Origin: Croceibacterium xixiisoli
GTDB taxonomy: Bacteria; Pseudomonadota; Alphaproteobacteria; Sphingomonadales; Sphingomonadaceae
Length of the DNA stretch: 64,000 nt
Assembly: GCF_009827305.1 (NCBI RefSeq)
Contig: NZ_WTYJ01000002.1
Span: 124,001 to 188,000, forward strand
Direction of reading: 5' to 3'
Shown here: piece by piece, positions 1 to 8,164 of the stretch
Position numbering within the stretch: the first letter of the stretch is position 1
Layout of the letters: each line of letters opens with the position of its first letter
Made by a program: the position numbers and the translations under genes
Notes under the pieces: generated by a model
What the model was told of the DNA's origin: nothing
The model's database searches: none
What the model saw: only the letters and a program-made list of their open reading frames with translations

Positions 1-2
1 AG

Positions 3-404
3 CAGGTGCTTGACGCCTGCCCGCCATCACTACACCTGCTGCGGCTCGCGGGGGAGGATCACATCGATCTGATCGTGCCCCCCGCCATCCGCATCACCAC
101 GCGCATCGTGTATGGCAGTCAGGCTTTGTCGCTAAATGGTCATGCGGCGGCCCAAATCGGTGCCGGGGCGGTGGTGGCGCTGCATTCTGCGCAGGCAGCG
201 CGTCATCTCGCGCGCGAATGTGACCGGCTTGGCCTGCCGCGATCGGCGGTTGCACTGGTTGCACTGGGCCCCCGGATTGCGGCGGCGGCGGGCCCCGGCT
301 GGGCCGCCGTCCGCGCGGCCGATCACCCGCGCGACGCCGCGCTCTTGGCTTTGGCGCGTCAGATGTGTCATGACGCTGCGGCAAGACACAGCGATCCGGG
401 CTAG
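3..404 (+). CDS. hemD: uroporphyrinogen-III synthase, C-terminal part (cut by window start)
   Basis: The open frame runs in from the left edge, so only the last 133 or so codons are present. Uroporphyrinogen-III synthase closes and inverts the D ring of hydroxymethylbilane in haem, sirohaem and cobalamin synthesis, in the cytoplasm. The visible part matches the C-terminal half of the HemD fold: a segment with VVALHSAQAARHLA (the typical 'S..(A/G)...' strand-helix), then VALVALGPRIAAAAGPGWAAVRAAD and a final helix. This pattern of 'LGPRIAAAA' followed by 'ADHPRDAALLAL' is typical of divergent alphaproteobacterial HemD. The gene directly downstream, a mitofilin-like membrane protein, is the usual neighbour of hemD in sphingomonads, which supports the call. 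The real start is outside the window. Confidence 0.75.
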   Translation, partial: QVLDACPPSLHLLRLAGEDHIDLIVPPAIRITTRIVYGSQALSLNGHAAAQIGAGAVVALHSAQAARHLARECDRLGLPRSAVALVALGPRIAAAAGPGWAAVRAADHPRDAALLALARQMCHDAAARHSDPG

Positions 405-434
405 CCGGCTCGTCCGGGCGCGACGAAGGGTAAT

Positions 435-1364
435 ATGGAAGATTATCAATCCTTTCCCAAGGAAAGCACCCAACGCCCAGGGCGGTTCCGGGCGCTGATC
501 GTCGTCATTCTGGCCGCCTTCCTGCTCGGGATCGCAGCCGCCTGGCTGATCGCCCGCTCGGTCGATCTGCCTGATTGGGACATGTTCCGTTTCCGCCAGG
601 AAGCCCCCGCTCCGCTACAGCCCAACGTGCCGCTCACCGCCATCGCCCCCGTCGTCGTTCCGCCAGTCCCCGGCGATGAAGTCCGCCGCGCCACCGTCGC
701 CGTAGAACGCGTCGCCGAACAACAAGGCGGTATAGATCAACGGGTTGCGGCCATGGAGCAGCGGCTTGCGCGGCTCGATCTGCAGTCCCAGGCGGCGGCC
801 GGAAATGCCGCCCGCGCCGAAGGTCTGTTGATTTCCTTCGCCACCCGCCGCGCCATCGAACGCGGTGCGCCGCTCGGCTACCTGTCCGATCAACTGCGCC
901 TGCGCTTCGGCGATTCCCGCCCCAACGCCGTGCGCACGGTGATCGACGCTTCGCAAAATCCCATCACGCTGGACCAGCTGATCGCCCGGCTCGACGGGCT
1001 GGTCGCGGTGCTGGTGAAGGCGCCCGCCAATGAATCCGCCGGCGCCTGGCTGTCCCGCGAATTGGGCGAATTGTTCGTCGTCCGCCGCGAAGACGCCCCG
1101 TCACCCGCCGCCAACCGTCGGCTGGAACGGGCGCGGATGTTCATCGAAAGCGGCCGGACAGAGGCGGCCGTGGCGGAAATCCGCCATCTTCCCAATGCGG
1201 AAGAAGCGCAGAGCTGGATCGCCGACGCCGAACGTTATGCCGCCGCCCAGCGTGCGCTCGATCTGCTGGAAACCACCGCCATCCTCGAACCGCGCGAACT
1301 GCGCGACGGCAGCGGCAACCGCATCGAACAGCTGAGCCCCGGCGCACCCGGTCTGGGAGACTAG
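435..1364 (+). CDS. mitofilin-like inner-membrane protein
   Basis: A 309-residue protein with a short cytoplasmic N-terminus, one membrane helix at about residues 20-42 (LIVVILAAFLLGIAAAWLIA) and a periplasmic remainder. The region of residues 90-130 (AVERVAEQQGGIDQRVAAMEQRLARLD) has heptad spacing and probably forms a coiled coil. The rest is helical and ends in a disordered tail. This matches the COG4223/mitofilin-related proteins encoded after hemD in alphaproteobacteria, which are thought to act in membrane organisation; no enzymatic motif is visible. The ATG follows GAAGGG at 424-430. The stop overlaps the stop of the convergent lipase gene by three bases. The family call is from architecture and neighbourhood; the function is inferred. 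Confidence 0.7.
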   Translation: MEDYQSFPKESTQRPGRFRALIVVILAAFLLGIAAAWLIARSVDLPDWDMFRFRQEAPAPLQPNVPLTAIAPVVVPPVPGDEVRRATVAVERVAEQQGGIDQRVAAMEQRLARLDLQSQAAAGNAARAEGLLISFATRRAIERGAPLGYLSDQLRLRFGDSRPNAVRTVIDASQNPITLDQLIARLDGLVAVLVKAPANESAGAWLSRELGELFVVRREDAPSPAANRRLERARMFIESGRTEAAVAEIRHLPNAEEAQSWIADAERYAAAQRALDLLETTAILEPRELRDGSGNRIEQLSPGAPGLGD

Positions 1365-2494
1365 AACTCCCCGCAATTGCTCGGTGCTGGATACCGGGCG
1401 AAGCGGGCGCCGATCCAGTCGAGAACGGTTTTGGCCTCGGTCCGCGCGACCGTGGAGTGTTCGCCATTTTCGAAGGAGAAGTAGCTGATTTTCTTGCCTT
1501 GCGCGCAGGCTGCGCGAGCGAAATCCTCCACCACTGCGGGTGCCACGATCACATCGCGCAGCCCGGTGGCGATCAGGGCGGGGACGGGGATCGCGGCGGG
1601 GGAGGGGCTGTTTTGCCGCATCAATTGGCCCCAGGGTTCCACGGACGCCAGATCCAGCCGGCGGATCGCGCGCTGCACTGCCAATATGCCGATGATGGTG
1701 CCCAGGCGCGGCTTGGCGTCGAATTGCACGCAATTGTTGTCGGCCAGCCGGGTCATGACATTCTGGGTCTGCCGCGAACCGAAGGTCGACATCGGCGCGC
1801 CATAATAGCGGGACCAGGCGGTGGCGGTGTAGGACGTCAGCAGCGCGCGCACGCGGGCATCGCTGCCTTCCTGGAAATTGCGCGGCAGATCGGTCGGCGG
1901 CACGATCGCGGCGATGCCGACCAACTGCAGATCCGGCGCATAGTCGCGCCACAATTGCCCGGTCCAGAGCGCTGCGTGTCCGCCCTGGGATTCGCCCCAC
2001 ACGGCAAAGCGCGTGCCGGCATCCGCCTCTGCAATTGCGCGATGGGCGCGCACGGCGTCGAGCACGGAGCGGCCCTCGCTCGTGCCCACCAGCACGGGGT
2101 GGACCATGTCCGATCCCAGCCCCGGATAATCGGGCGCAACCACGGTGTAACCCTGGCTGATCACCTCGCTCAAGGATGGGATCATGGTGAAATTGGTGGT
2201 GCCCAGGGATGGCGCGCAGCGCTGGGCGATGCCTATCAGCCCATGGGTCCAGGCCAGCACCTGCGGTGACGGGGCACGGTTCTTCGGGGCGATCACCATG
2301 CCGGTCACCGCGATCAGCTGGTTGTTGTCGGCCGTGGTCCAGTATCGGATGCGCCAGGCGCGCATGTCGGCGGGGGCATCCGCAACCGGCGATGCCTCGA
2401 TCAGCTCGCCCGCCCGTTGCGCCAAGGCCGCCTGAGGCAAAAGCGCGAAGAGCGCTGCCAGCAGAAGGCCGATTTTCGTCAGACAGGCACGCAT
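1361..2494 (-). CDS. secreted lipase / alpha-beta hydrolase (secretory lipase family)
   Basis: A 377-residue exported hydrolase. The start chosen is MRACLTKIG, because it gives a clean signal peptide (LLLAALFALLPQAALAQ) with cleavage after ALA. The open frame extends 12 codons further upstream without a signal. The nucleophile elbow is GESQGG (in FAVWGESQGGHAALW). A likely acid is the Asp of ATGLRDVIVAP and the His lies in ENGEHST near the C-terminus, so a complete Ser-Asp-His triad is present. The order and spacing fit the secretory lipase (PF03583) group that hydrolyses acylglycerols or other esters. It stands alone, convergent with the mitofilin-like gene and nine bases from the tail of none of the other minus-strand units except the ubiH-like gene upstream. 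The substrate cannot be read from sequence. Confidence 0.8.
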   Translation of the reverse strand: MRACLTKIGLLLAALFALLPQAALAQRAGELIEASPVADAPADMRAWRIRYWTTADNNQLIAVTGMVIAPKNRAPSPQVLAWTHGLIGIAQRCAPSLGTTNFTMIPSLSEVISQGYTVVAPDYPGLGSDMVHPVLVGTSEGRSVLDAVRAHRAIAEADAGTRFAVWGESQGGHAALWTGQLWRDYAPDLQLVGIAAIVPPTDLPRNFQEGSDARVRALLTSYTATAWSRYYGAPMSTFGSRQTQNVMTRLADNNCVQFDAKPRLGTIIGILAVQRAIRRLDLASVEPWGQLMRQNSPSPAAIPVPALIATGLRDVIVAPAVVEDFARAACAQGKKISYFSFENGEHSTVARTEAKTVLDWIGARFARYPAPSNCGEF

Positions 2495-2538
2495 AACGCC
2501 GCTCCCCGGATGAGAGCGGCACGATAGCACGGCGGCGT

Positions 2539-3753
2539 TCAGCCTTGCAGCAATTCCGGCAGCTTGCCCGTCACGCCGCGCGCTTCATCCATGAACCAGC
2601 GCTTGAGCGGCGGCGTGCGCTGGATTGCGCCCATGCCCAACCGGCGGATCGCGCTGGGCAGGCGGCCGGGAATGCCGAACAGCCGGGTCAGCCCATCGGT
2701 GGCCAGCGCCACGCTGAAACTGTCGAGCCCGCGCCAGCGTTCATAGCGCGCCAGCAATTGCGCGTCGCCCGGGTCCAGCCCCAGCCGCATGCCGTCCACC
2801 AGCACTTCCACCAGCGCGCCGACATCGCGCAGCCCCAGATTGAGGCCCTGACCGGCGATCGGGTGGATGCCATGAGCGGCATCGCCGATCAGCGCCAGCC
2901 GCTGCCCGGTGATGCGGGCGGTATGATGGAAACCGAGCGGATAGGACGAACGCGGGCCATCGGCGGCAATCGCGCCGAGCACGCCATGCATGCGACGTTC
3001 CACCTCGGCCAGGAAGGCGCGTTCGGACAGGGTCAGCACACCGGCGGCATCCTCTTCCGAAACGGTCCAGACCAGCGCGCTGCGATGGCGGCCCTGATCG
3101 TCATCGCGCAGCGGCAGCAGCGCGAAGGGACCGGCGGGATAGAAGATTTCCCAGGCCACGCCGTTGTGCGGTTTCGCGTGGGTGAGGCCCGCAATGATCG
3201 CGCGGTGGCGGTAATCCCATTTCGCCACCACCAGCCCGGCATCGTCACGGGTGGGCGACTGGCGCCCTTCGGCGGCGATCATCAGCGCGGCATTCAGCCG
3301 CGTGCCATCGGCCAGCACTGCATGCACGCCATGTTCGTCGCGATGGCGTTCGGTCACATTGGCGCGCGAATGCAAGGCGATCAGCGGTTCAGCGGCGGCG
3401 GCTTCATGCAGCGCCAGGCGCAGCTGGCGGTTGGCGAACATGCGCCCCAGCGTGCTGTCACCCTTTGCAGGGGTGAAATCGAGCCGACCGGGCTTCATGC
3501 CATCGGTCACCGCGATGCTTTCGATCGGGCAGCCATGCTGTTCCAGCGCGTCGGCCAGCCCGATATTGGTGAAGAGGTTCCAGCTGGCGGTGGAAATGGC
3601 GCTGGCGCGGCCATCGAACCCTTCTGCCAGCAATTCCGCCGGATCGGCCCGGTCGACCACATGGCTGGCCATGCCACGGCGCGCGGCGGCCAGCGCCAGC
3701 GTCATGCCTACCAGGCCGCCACCAAGGATGAGGAGTTCGCGCTTGTCGCCCAT
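2539..3753 (-). CDS. ubiH: UbiH/UbiF/COQ6-family FAD-dependent hydroxylase
   Basis: A 404-residue flavoprotein mono-oxygenase, most likely a ring hydroxylase of ubiquinone synthesis. The N-terminal dinucleotide-binding motif is LILGGGLVGMTLALAAARRG (residues 7-26). The second FAD motif near the C-terminal third is LIGDAAHGIHPIAGQGLNLG, which is diagnostic of the UbiH/UbiF/VisC/COQ6 family. The length is normal for the family. I start at MGDKRELL because the glycine-rich motif follows at once; upstream codons in the same frame overlap the divergent dsbD-type gene. Which ring position is hydroxylated (C5, C6 or C1) cannot be decided here, because several paralogues usually occur in one genome. 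The start lies only 28 bases from the divergent start at 3782. Confidence 0.85.
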   Translation of the reverse strand: MGDKRELLILGGGLVGMTLALAAARRGMASHVVDRADPAELLAEGFDGRASAISTASWNLFTNIGLADALEQHGCPIESIAVTDGMKPGRLDFTPAKGDSTLGRMFANRQLRLALHEAAAAEPLIALHSRANVTERHRDEHGVHAVLADGTRLNAALMIAAEGRQSPTRDDAGLVVAKWDYRHRAIIAGLTHAKPHNGVAWEIFYPAGPFALLPLRDDDQGRHRSALVWTVSEEDAAGVLTLSERAFLAEVERRMHGVLGAIAADGPRSSYPLGFHHTARITGQRLALIGDAAHGIHPIAGQGLNLGLRDVGALVEVLVDGMRLGLDPGDAQLLARYERWRGLDSFSVALATDGLTRLFGIPGRLPSAIRRLGMGAIQRTPPLKRWFMDEARGVTGKLPELLQG

Positions 3754-3781
3754 GGCATGCAGCCCTAGATCGCCCGATACC

Positions 3782-5881
3782 ATGCGCGCAAGCTTCATGC
3801 CGTTCATCCGGGCGATTCTCGCCATTCTGTTGCTGGCGCCGGTACTGGCCGCAGCATTCCTGCCCACGCCAGCTTCGGCCCAGATGGCTGAGCAGCCGGA
3901 CCGGATGGATCGCGGCGCCGCCTCCTTGCAGGTGGAAGCGCCGCCGGCCCCCGGTGAATCGACCGATCTGGCGCTGCATTTCATCCCGCAACCGGGCTGG
4001 CATGGCTATTGGGCCAATCCGGGCGATGCCGGGCTCGGCATGGAGCTGGAATGGACCCTGCCGGATGGCTGGCAGGTCGATGATTTGCGTTATCCGCTGC
4101 CGCATCGATTGGTGCTGTCGGGGCTGATGAACCATGTGTTCGAAGGCGATTATGCGGTGCTGACAGCGCTGCGCGTGCCCGCCTCGGCCAAGCCGGGGCG
4201 CTATCCGATTTCGGTGTTCGGCCGTTGGCTGATCTGCAGCGATACGCTGTGCGTTCCCCAGCAAGGGCGGCTTTTTGCAGAAGTGACCGTTACCCCGGCC
4301 AGTGCTAGCCAGGCCAGCGTCAGCCAGTCTAATGCCCAGTTCGACAATTGGCGTGCAGCGCTGCCGCCGCTGCTCGATCAGCAGGCGCATTTCGGCTGGA
4401 CGGCGGACCGGTTGCAGATCGCCATTCCGCTGCCAGCCTCGCTCACCTTGGCTGAGCCGCATGTCTTTATCGAACAGACCAAGGCTGTCGATTACGCCGC
4501 GCCGCAGCTCTTCCGTCGGCAAGGCGATATGCTGGTTGTGGAAATCCCGCGTGGTGGGCTGAAGCAGCAGCCCGATGCCATTTCCGGCATGCTCAAGCTG
4601 GACGGCGCCGGCGGCGGCATTCGCTTTGCTGCGCAGCCCGGCGAAGTGCCTGCGGGCGGGGAGGTCATTGCCGGCAGTGCCAGTACCGATGCCACCGCGC
4701 CGTTGTGGCTGTTGCTGGGCGGGGCGCTGCTCGGCGGGTTGGTGCTCAATCTGATGCCCTGCGTCTTCCCCATCCTCAGCCTCAAGGCGCTGACTCTGGC
4801 CCGCGCGGGCGGGCAGGACAGTGGCGCCAAGGCGGATGCGCTGGCCTATACCGCCGGCGTGGTGCTGGCCTGCCTGGCTCTGGGTGGCCTGCTGCTGGCG
4901 TTGCGGGCGGGGGGCAGTGAAATCGGCTGGGCCTTCCAGCTGCAGGAACCCGGCGTGGTGATTGCGCTGCTGGTGCTCGCCGTGCTGATCGCGGCCAATC
5001 TGGCTGGACTGTATGAATTGCCGTCGCTGTCCTTCACCCGTTCGGGCGGGCGGCAGAGCGGCTTTGCCACCGGGCTGCTCGCGGCCTTCGTGGCCACGCC
5101 TTGCACCGGGCCCTTCATGGCCGCCGCGCTGGGGGCGGCGCTGCTGCTGCCCTGGTGGCAGGGGTTGGTGCTGTTCGGCGCGCTGGGTCTGGGTCTGGCG
5201 CTGCCATTCCTGCTGCTCGGCTTCGTGCCGCCGCTGCGGCGCATGCTGCCCAAGCCCGGCAAATGGATGGATGTGTTCCGCCGCATCCTGGCCGTTCCCA
5301 TGATCCTGACGGCTGCAGGCCTGCTGTGGCTGGCCTGGCGCCTGGGCGGTCCGTGGTTTGCGGTGCTGGGCATGGTGCTGGCCGGGTTGGCGCTGCTGGT
5401 GATGATCCTCTGGCGCCGCGCCGCGATGACCGACGGATCGAAGCCGTTGGTGCTGGCGCCGATTGCTGCGGCGCTGCTGGTTGCGGCCTTCCTGCCGCGC
5501 GCCTTCGTCCCGCCGCCCGCTGCTGGCGACAGCATGCTGTCGCCCGTTGCCTATGATGCTGCCGGTCTGGCGGCGGCGCGCGCCAGCGGGAAACCGGTGT
5601 TCCTGTGGTTCACCGCCGACTGGTGCCTGACCTGCAAGGTGAATGAGAAAGTGGCCATCGAACGCGAAGCCACGCGCGATGCTTTCGAGCGGGCGGGCGT
5701 TGTGGCGATGCGTGGCGACTGGACCGTGCGCGACGCGGAAATCACCCGCTTTCTGACCGACCACGGCGCGGCCGGTGTGCCGCTCTATCTGTGGTATCGC
5801 CCTGGCGCAGAAGGCGAACAATTGGGTCAGGTGCTGACGCCGGAGAGTCTGGTGGAGCTGGCGGATCAATCTCGACGCTAG
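3782..5881 (+). CDS. dsbD: DsbD/ScsB-type thiol:disulfide interchange protein
   Basis: A 699-residue inner-membrane protein that carries reducing power from cytoplasmic thioredoxin to periplasmic proteins. A signal peptide (AILAILLLAPVLAAAFLPTPASA) is followed by an N-terminal periplasmic domain to about residue 300. The central membrane domain has the two characteristic cysteines, NLMPC (Cys327) and ATPCTGPF (Cys441), each next to Pro. A periplasmic C-terminal thioredoxin-like domain carries WCLTCK (Cys615, Cys618). All redox cysteines of the core and gamma domains are therefore present. The alternative start, MPFIRAIL at 3797, gives the same mature protein; neither has a good Shine-Dalgarno. 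The N-terminal domain is larger than in enteric DsbD and closer to ScsB, so the partner may be a suppressor-of-copper-sensitivity type protein; none is encoded nearby. Confidence 0.88.
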   Translation: MRASFMPFIRAILAILLLAPVLAAAFLPTPASAQMAEQPDRMDRGAASLQVEAPPAPGESTDLALHFIPQPGWHGYWANPGDAGLGMELEWTLPDGWQVDDLRYPLPHRLVLSGLMNHVFEGDYAVLTALRVPASAKPGRYPISVFGRWLICSDTLCVPQQGRLFAEVTVTPASASQASVSQSNAQFDNWRAALPPLLDQQAHFGWTADRLQIAIPLPASLTLAEPHVFIEQTKAVDYAAPQLFRRQGDMLVVEIPRGGLKQQPDAISGMLKLDGAGGGIRFAAQPGEVPAGGEVIAGSASTDATAPLWLLLGGALLGGLVLNLMPCVFPILSLKALTLARAGGQDSGAKADALAYTAGVVLACLALGGLLLALRAGGSEIGWAFQLQEPGVVIALLVLAVLIAANLAGLYELPSLSFTRSGGRQSGFATGLLAAFVATPCTGPFMAAALGAALLLPWWQGLVLFGALGLGLALPFLLLGFVPPLRRMLPKPGKWMDVFRRILAVPMILTAAGLLWLAWRLGGPWFAVLGMVLAGLALLVMILWRRAAMTDGSKPLVLAPIAAALLVAAFLPRAFVPPPAAGDSMLSPVAYDAAGLAAARASGKPVFLWFTADWCLTCKVNEKVAIEREATRDAFERAGVVAMRGDWTVRDAEITRFLTDHGAAGVPLYLWYRPGAEGEQLGQVLTPESLVELADQSRR

Positions 5882-5887
5882 CTGCAC

Positions 5888-5920
5888 AAAAAATCGGGGT
5901 GGGCCATTGGCCCACCCCGA
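5888..5920 (-). terminator. Rho-independent terminator of the OmpA-family gene
   Basis: A perfect 13-bp inverted repeat (TCGGGGTGGGCCA / TGGCCCACCCCGA, one base between the arms) at 5894-5920 is followed on the minus strand by six T (AAAAAA at 5888-5893 on the plus strand). It lies eleven bases after the minus-strand stop at 5932 and ends that transcript. It may also stop the convergent dsbD-type transcript. Confidence 0.9.
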
Positions 5921-5931
5921 CATCTTCGGAA

Positions 5932-6837
5932 TTAGATCCCGTCCACGCTTTTGCTGACGAGGATGTTCACGGCAACGCGGCGGTTCTGCGCCTTGCCCTG
6001 ATCCGTATCGTTGCTGGCCAGCGGATCCGATGCGGCCATGCCAGTCGGGGTCAGCATGCGATAGGGTTCCCAGCCGCAGGCCTGCTGCAGATGGTTGACC
6101 ACGCGGCCGGCACGGCGTTCGCTCAGCGTCTGGTTGAATTCCGGATCACCGGTTGAATCGGTGTAACCCACGACCAGCAGCAGGGCGTTTTCGGTCGAAT
6201 TGGCCTGGGCCGCTGCGGCGCAGAGATCCGCCTTCGCGGCTTCGCTCAGCACGGCCTGGCCCACGTCGAAGTTCACATTGGTGGTGGCCTTGATGTTATA
6301 TTTGTCGATGTCGCCCATCCGGCCGCGCAGCGCCTCGGTGGCGGCGGTCTGTTCGGCGAAGCCCTGGGCGGTGCCGTTGCGGATCATCGATGCAATGCGC
6401 AGATCCTTGTTCTTCAGATCGATCCGGCTGGCAGCCAGACCGCCACCCCATTCGACGGTGCGGACGGTAACGGGCAGGCCGTTGAGCAGCGAATCCGTTG
6501 CGAGCCGGTCACGGCCCAGGCCCAGAAAGCCGCCGCTGGCCTTGATTTCGGTGACATCGCCAAAGGCAATGACCGTGCTGGTGCCGTCGGTGCTGGTAAC
6601 CTGCACCCGGTTGCCCGATCGTGCGGAAATCACGCCTTCGATTTCCGGCCCTTCGGTCAGGCCGCTCAGATCGTCGGGAAAGGACCCTTCCACCGTGGTC
6701 AGGACGGAACTGTCCGATGCACTCTGCGGCGCGCTGCCGGCCGGGTTCAGCTCCTGTGCGGAAAGGCCGCCTGCAACGGGAACAGTCAGTGCTGCCAGCA
6801 GGATCAGACCTCGGCGCTTGTTCGAAATAACCTTCAT
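5932..6837 (-). CDS. OmpA-family peptidoglycan-associated protein
   Basis: A 301-residue exported protein. The N-terminus has basic residues, then LILLAALTVPVAGGLSAQ, a signal peptide cleaved after SAQ or nearby. Residues 60-140 form a small beta-rich domain (IEGVISARSGNRVQVTSTDG), which may bind or fold like an OB-type domain. The C-terminal OmpA domain is clear: TNVNFDVGQAVLSE, VVGYTDSTGDPEFNQTLSERRA and a final QNRRVAVNI. It includes the Asp and Arg (TDST..., LSERRA) that bind diaminopimelate of peptidoglycan. No beta-barrel precedes it, so it is a soluble or loosely anchored periplasmic protein. GAAGGAG five bases before the ATG supports the start, and a strong terminator follows. Its ligand in the middle domain is unknown. 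Confidence 0.85.
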   Translation of the reverse strand: MKVISNKRRGLILLAALTVPVAGGLSAQELNPAGSAPQSASDSSVLTTVEGSFPDDLSGLTEGPEIEGVISARSGNRVQVTSTDGTSTVIAFGDVTEIKASGGFLGLGRDRLATDSLLNGLPVTVRTVEWGGGLAASRIDLKNKDLRIASMIRNGTAQGFAEQTAATEALRGRMGDIDKYNIKATTNVNFDVGQAVLSEAAKADLCAAAAQANSTENALLLVVGYTDSTGDPEFNQTLSERRAGRVVNHLQQACGWEPYRMLTPTGMAASDPLASNDTDQGKAQNRRVAVNILVSKSVDGI

Positions 6838-7227
6838 AACCCTACTCCTTCAATCGTCACCGGTGCTCGCTGGCACGCAAGGTGATCGCGATTTCCGCCT
6901 GAAAGCCATTCCCCGGTGATGGCATTTCCGACGACATGAGCCCCCTCCAATTGCTTGTCCAAGATCGACATAACCGCACCGGACAGTGCGGAGTTCCTGG
7001 GTGTTCAGAAAATCCTGTCGGTTGGATGAACGTAAGGGGAGAGAATCGCGCCAGGGCAGACGACCCGGTTGAGTCGCGCGGTGAACTGTGTGGCAGCAAT
7101 GTGGCAGAGCGCGGAAAATTGCCCTGCCGACCAGACTATTTTCCGGTTCGACGTGCATTCCAGCTCGCGCGATTCCGGAAGGCCGTCAGTGCACAAGGGG
7201 CTGGCAGCCGCATCGGGCGACGCGAGT
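6838..7227. other. 390-base intergenic region
   Basis: No supported gene. Open frames on both strands here lack ribosome sites, family likeness or signal sequences. The stretch next to 6838 holds the Shine-Dalgarno (GAAGGAG) of the OmpA-family gene and presumably its promoter. No clear -35/-10 pair could be picked by eye. The lipoprotein gene ends at 7228, so its terminator may also lie here, but no hairpin with a T run is visible. Confidence 0.5.
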
Positions 7228-7881
7228 CTATTCTGCCGCCGTATCGGGTGCTGGGGTTTCCTTTGCCTCCAGCGCCGCCGCCACCTTTTCCTGTTCCGCT
7301 GCCTGCTGCACGCGACCGCGGGCCCGGCACCAGCTGATGAATTCTCCGGGTACATGGCTGCCGGCGATCACCAGCGTGCCACCGCCGGGCAGGGTGGCTT
7401 CCATTTCGCCGCGACCGGTAAAGACATTGAGCTGCGGATCAGCGGACGGCAGCGTGCCTTCCCAGACCCAGGCTCCCTTGTCCACGGTCGCATCGACTTT
7501 CAGCCGCACGATCACACCATTGCCGATGATCGGCAGCAGGGCCTTCTGCCCCGGTCGGGCGGGCAGGTGGCGAATGAACGTAACCTGCGTCGGATCTTGC
7601 CGGATCTTGCATTCGAGGGAGAACATCGGCGGGCCACCGTTCATGCCGAACCGAATGGATTGCCCATCCTCGCTCACCGCCCATCGGGCCTCCTTCGTGT
7701 CGGGGGAAGCAATCGGATCTGCGGCGGTGCGTGGCAGTTCGTCGAGCGCGATCCGCTCGGTCTGGCTGGCGTCTTCGCTTTCCTGGCTGTTGCTGCCGTT
7801 GTTGCAGGCACCAAGCAGGGCGCAACCGGTGAGGACAAGAAGCAGGCGTGCAGGCAGGCGGGGGCGCAAGATCGCGGTCAT
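7228..7881 (-). CDS. hypothetical lipoprotein
   Basis: A 217-residue protein with a lipoprotein signal: basic start (RPRLPARLL), hydrophobic core and the lipobox LLGAC, giving a lipidated Cys around residue 23. A low-complexity linker (NNGSNSQESEDASQTE) follows. The mature part is beta-rich, with two Cys (LECKI, SWCRARG) that may pair. The C-terminus is an Ala/Glu-rich helix. I do not recognise a family. The chosen ATG places the lipobox correctly; the frame remains open upstream but has no membrane signal there. It is divergent from the DAO-family gene, with 283 bases between. Confidence 0.65.
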   Translation of the reverse strand: MTAILRPRLPARLLLVLTGCALLGACNNGSNSQESEDASQTERIALDELPRTAADPIASPDTKEARWAVSEDGQSIRFGMNGGPPMFSLECKIRQDPTQVTFIRHLPARPGQKALLPIIGNGVIVRLKVDATVDKGAWVWEGTLPSADPQLNVFTGRGEMEATLPGGGTLVIAGSHVPGEFISWCRARGRVQQAAEQEKVAAALEAKETPAPDTAAE

Positions 7882-8164
7882 GCGCGCCTGATGGGGGCAG
7901 TACGCGCCGGTTTCAAGCTCGGGTGGTATCGCCGCCCCGTGCATCGTCATCGATCTGGGGAAAACCGGCATCGCGGAATCCGGCGTGGCGAAGCCTGGGC
8001 GGCGGCGCATGCGCCTGTCTTTTTCCGCCGGTGGCCGATCTGCGCAGCTTTCCCGAATTCTTGCCCCAGGCACTGGCGATCCAATTGACCGGCTGCGCGG
8101 CAGAACCGAAAAATGCGCCTGCGAGGGGGCTGTGTGTGCCCACATTATCGTTGACGGAGTGCAT

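Noticed and set aside
3458-5923. An 821-codon minus-strand frame opposite the dsbD-type gene
   Set aside because: Rich in Gln/Arg/His/Gly without any fold; the dsbD frame has all redox cysteines and membrane segments.
6936-7337. A 133-codon frame in the gap upstream of the lipoprotein gene
   Set aside because: It overlaps the lipoprotein gene on the other strand, has no ribosome site and an unusual composition for this genome.
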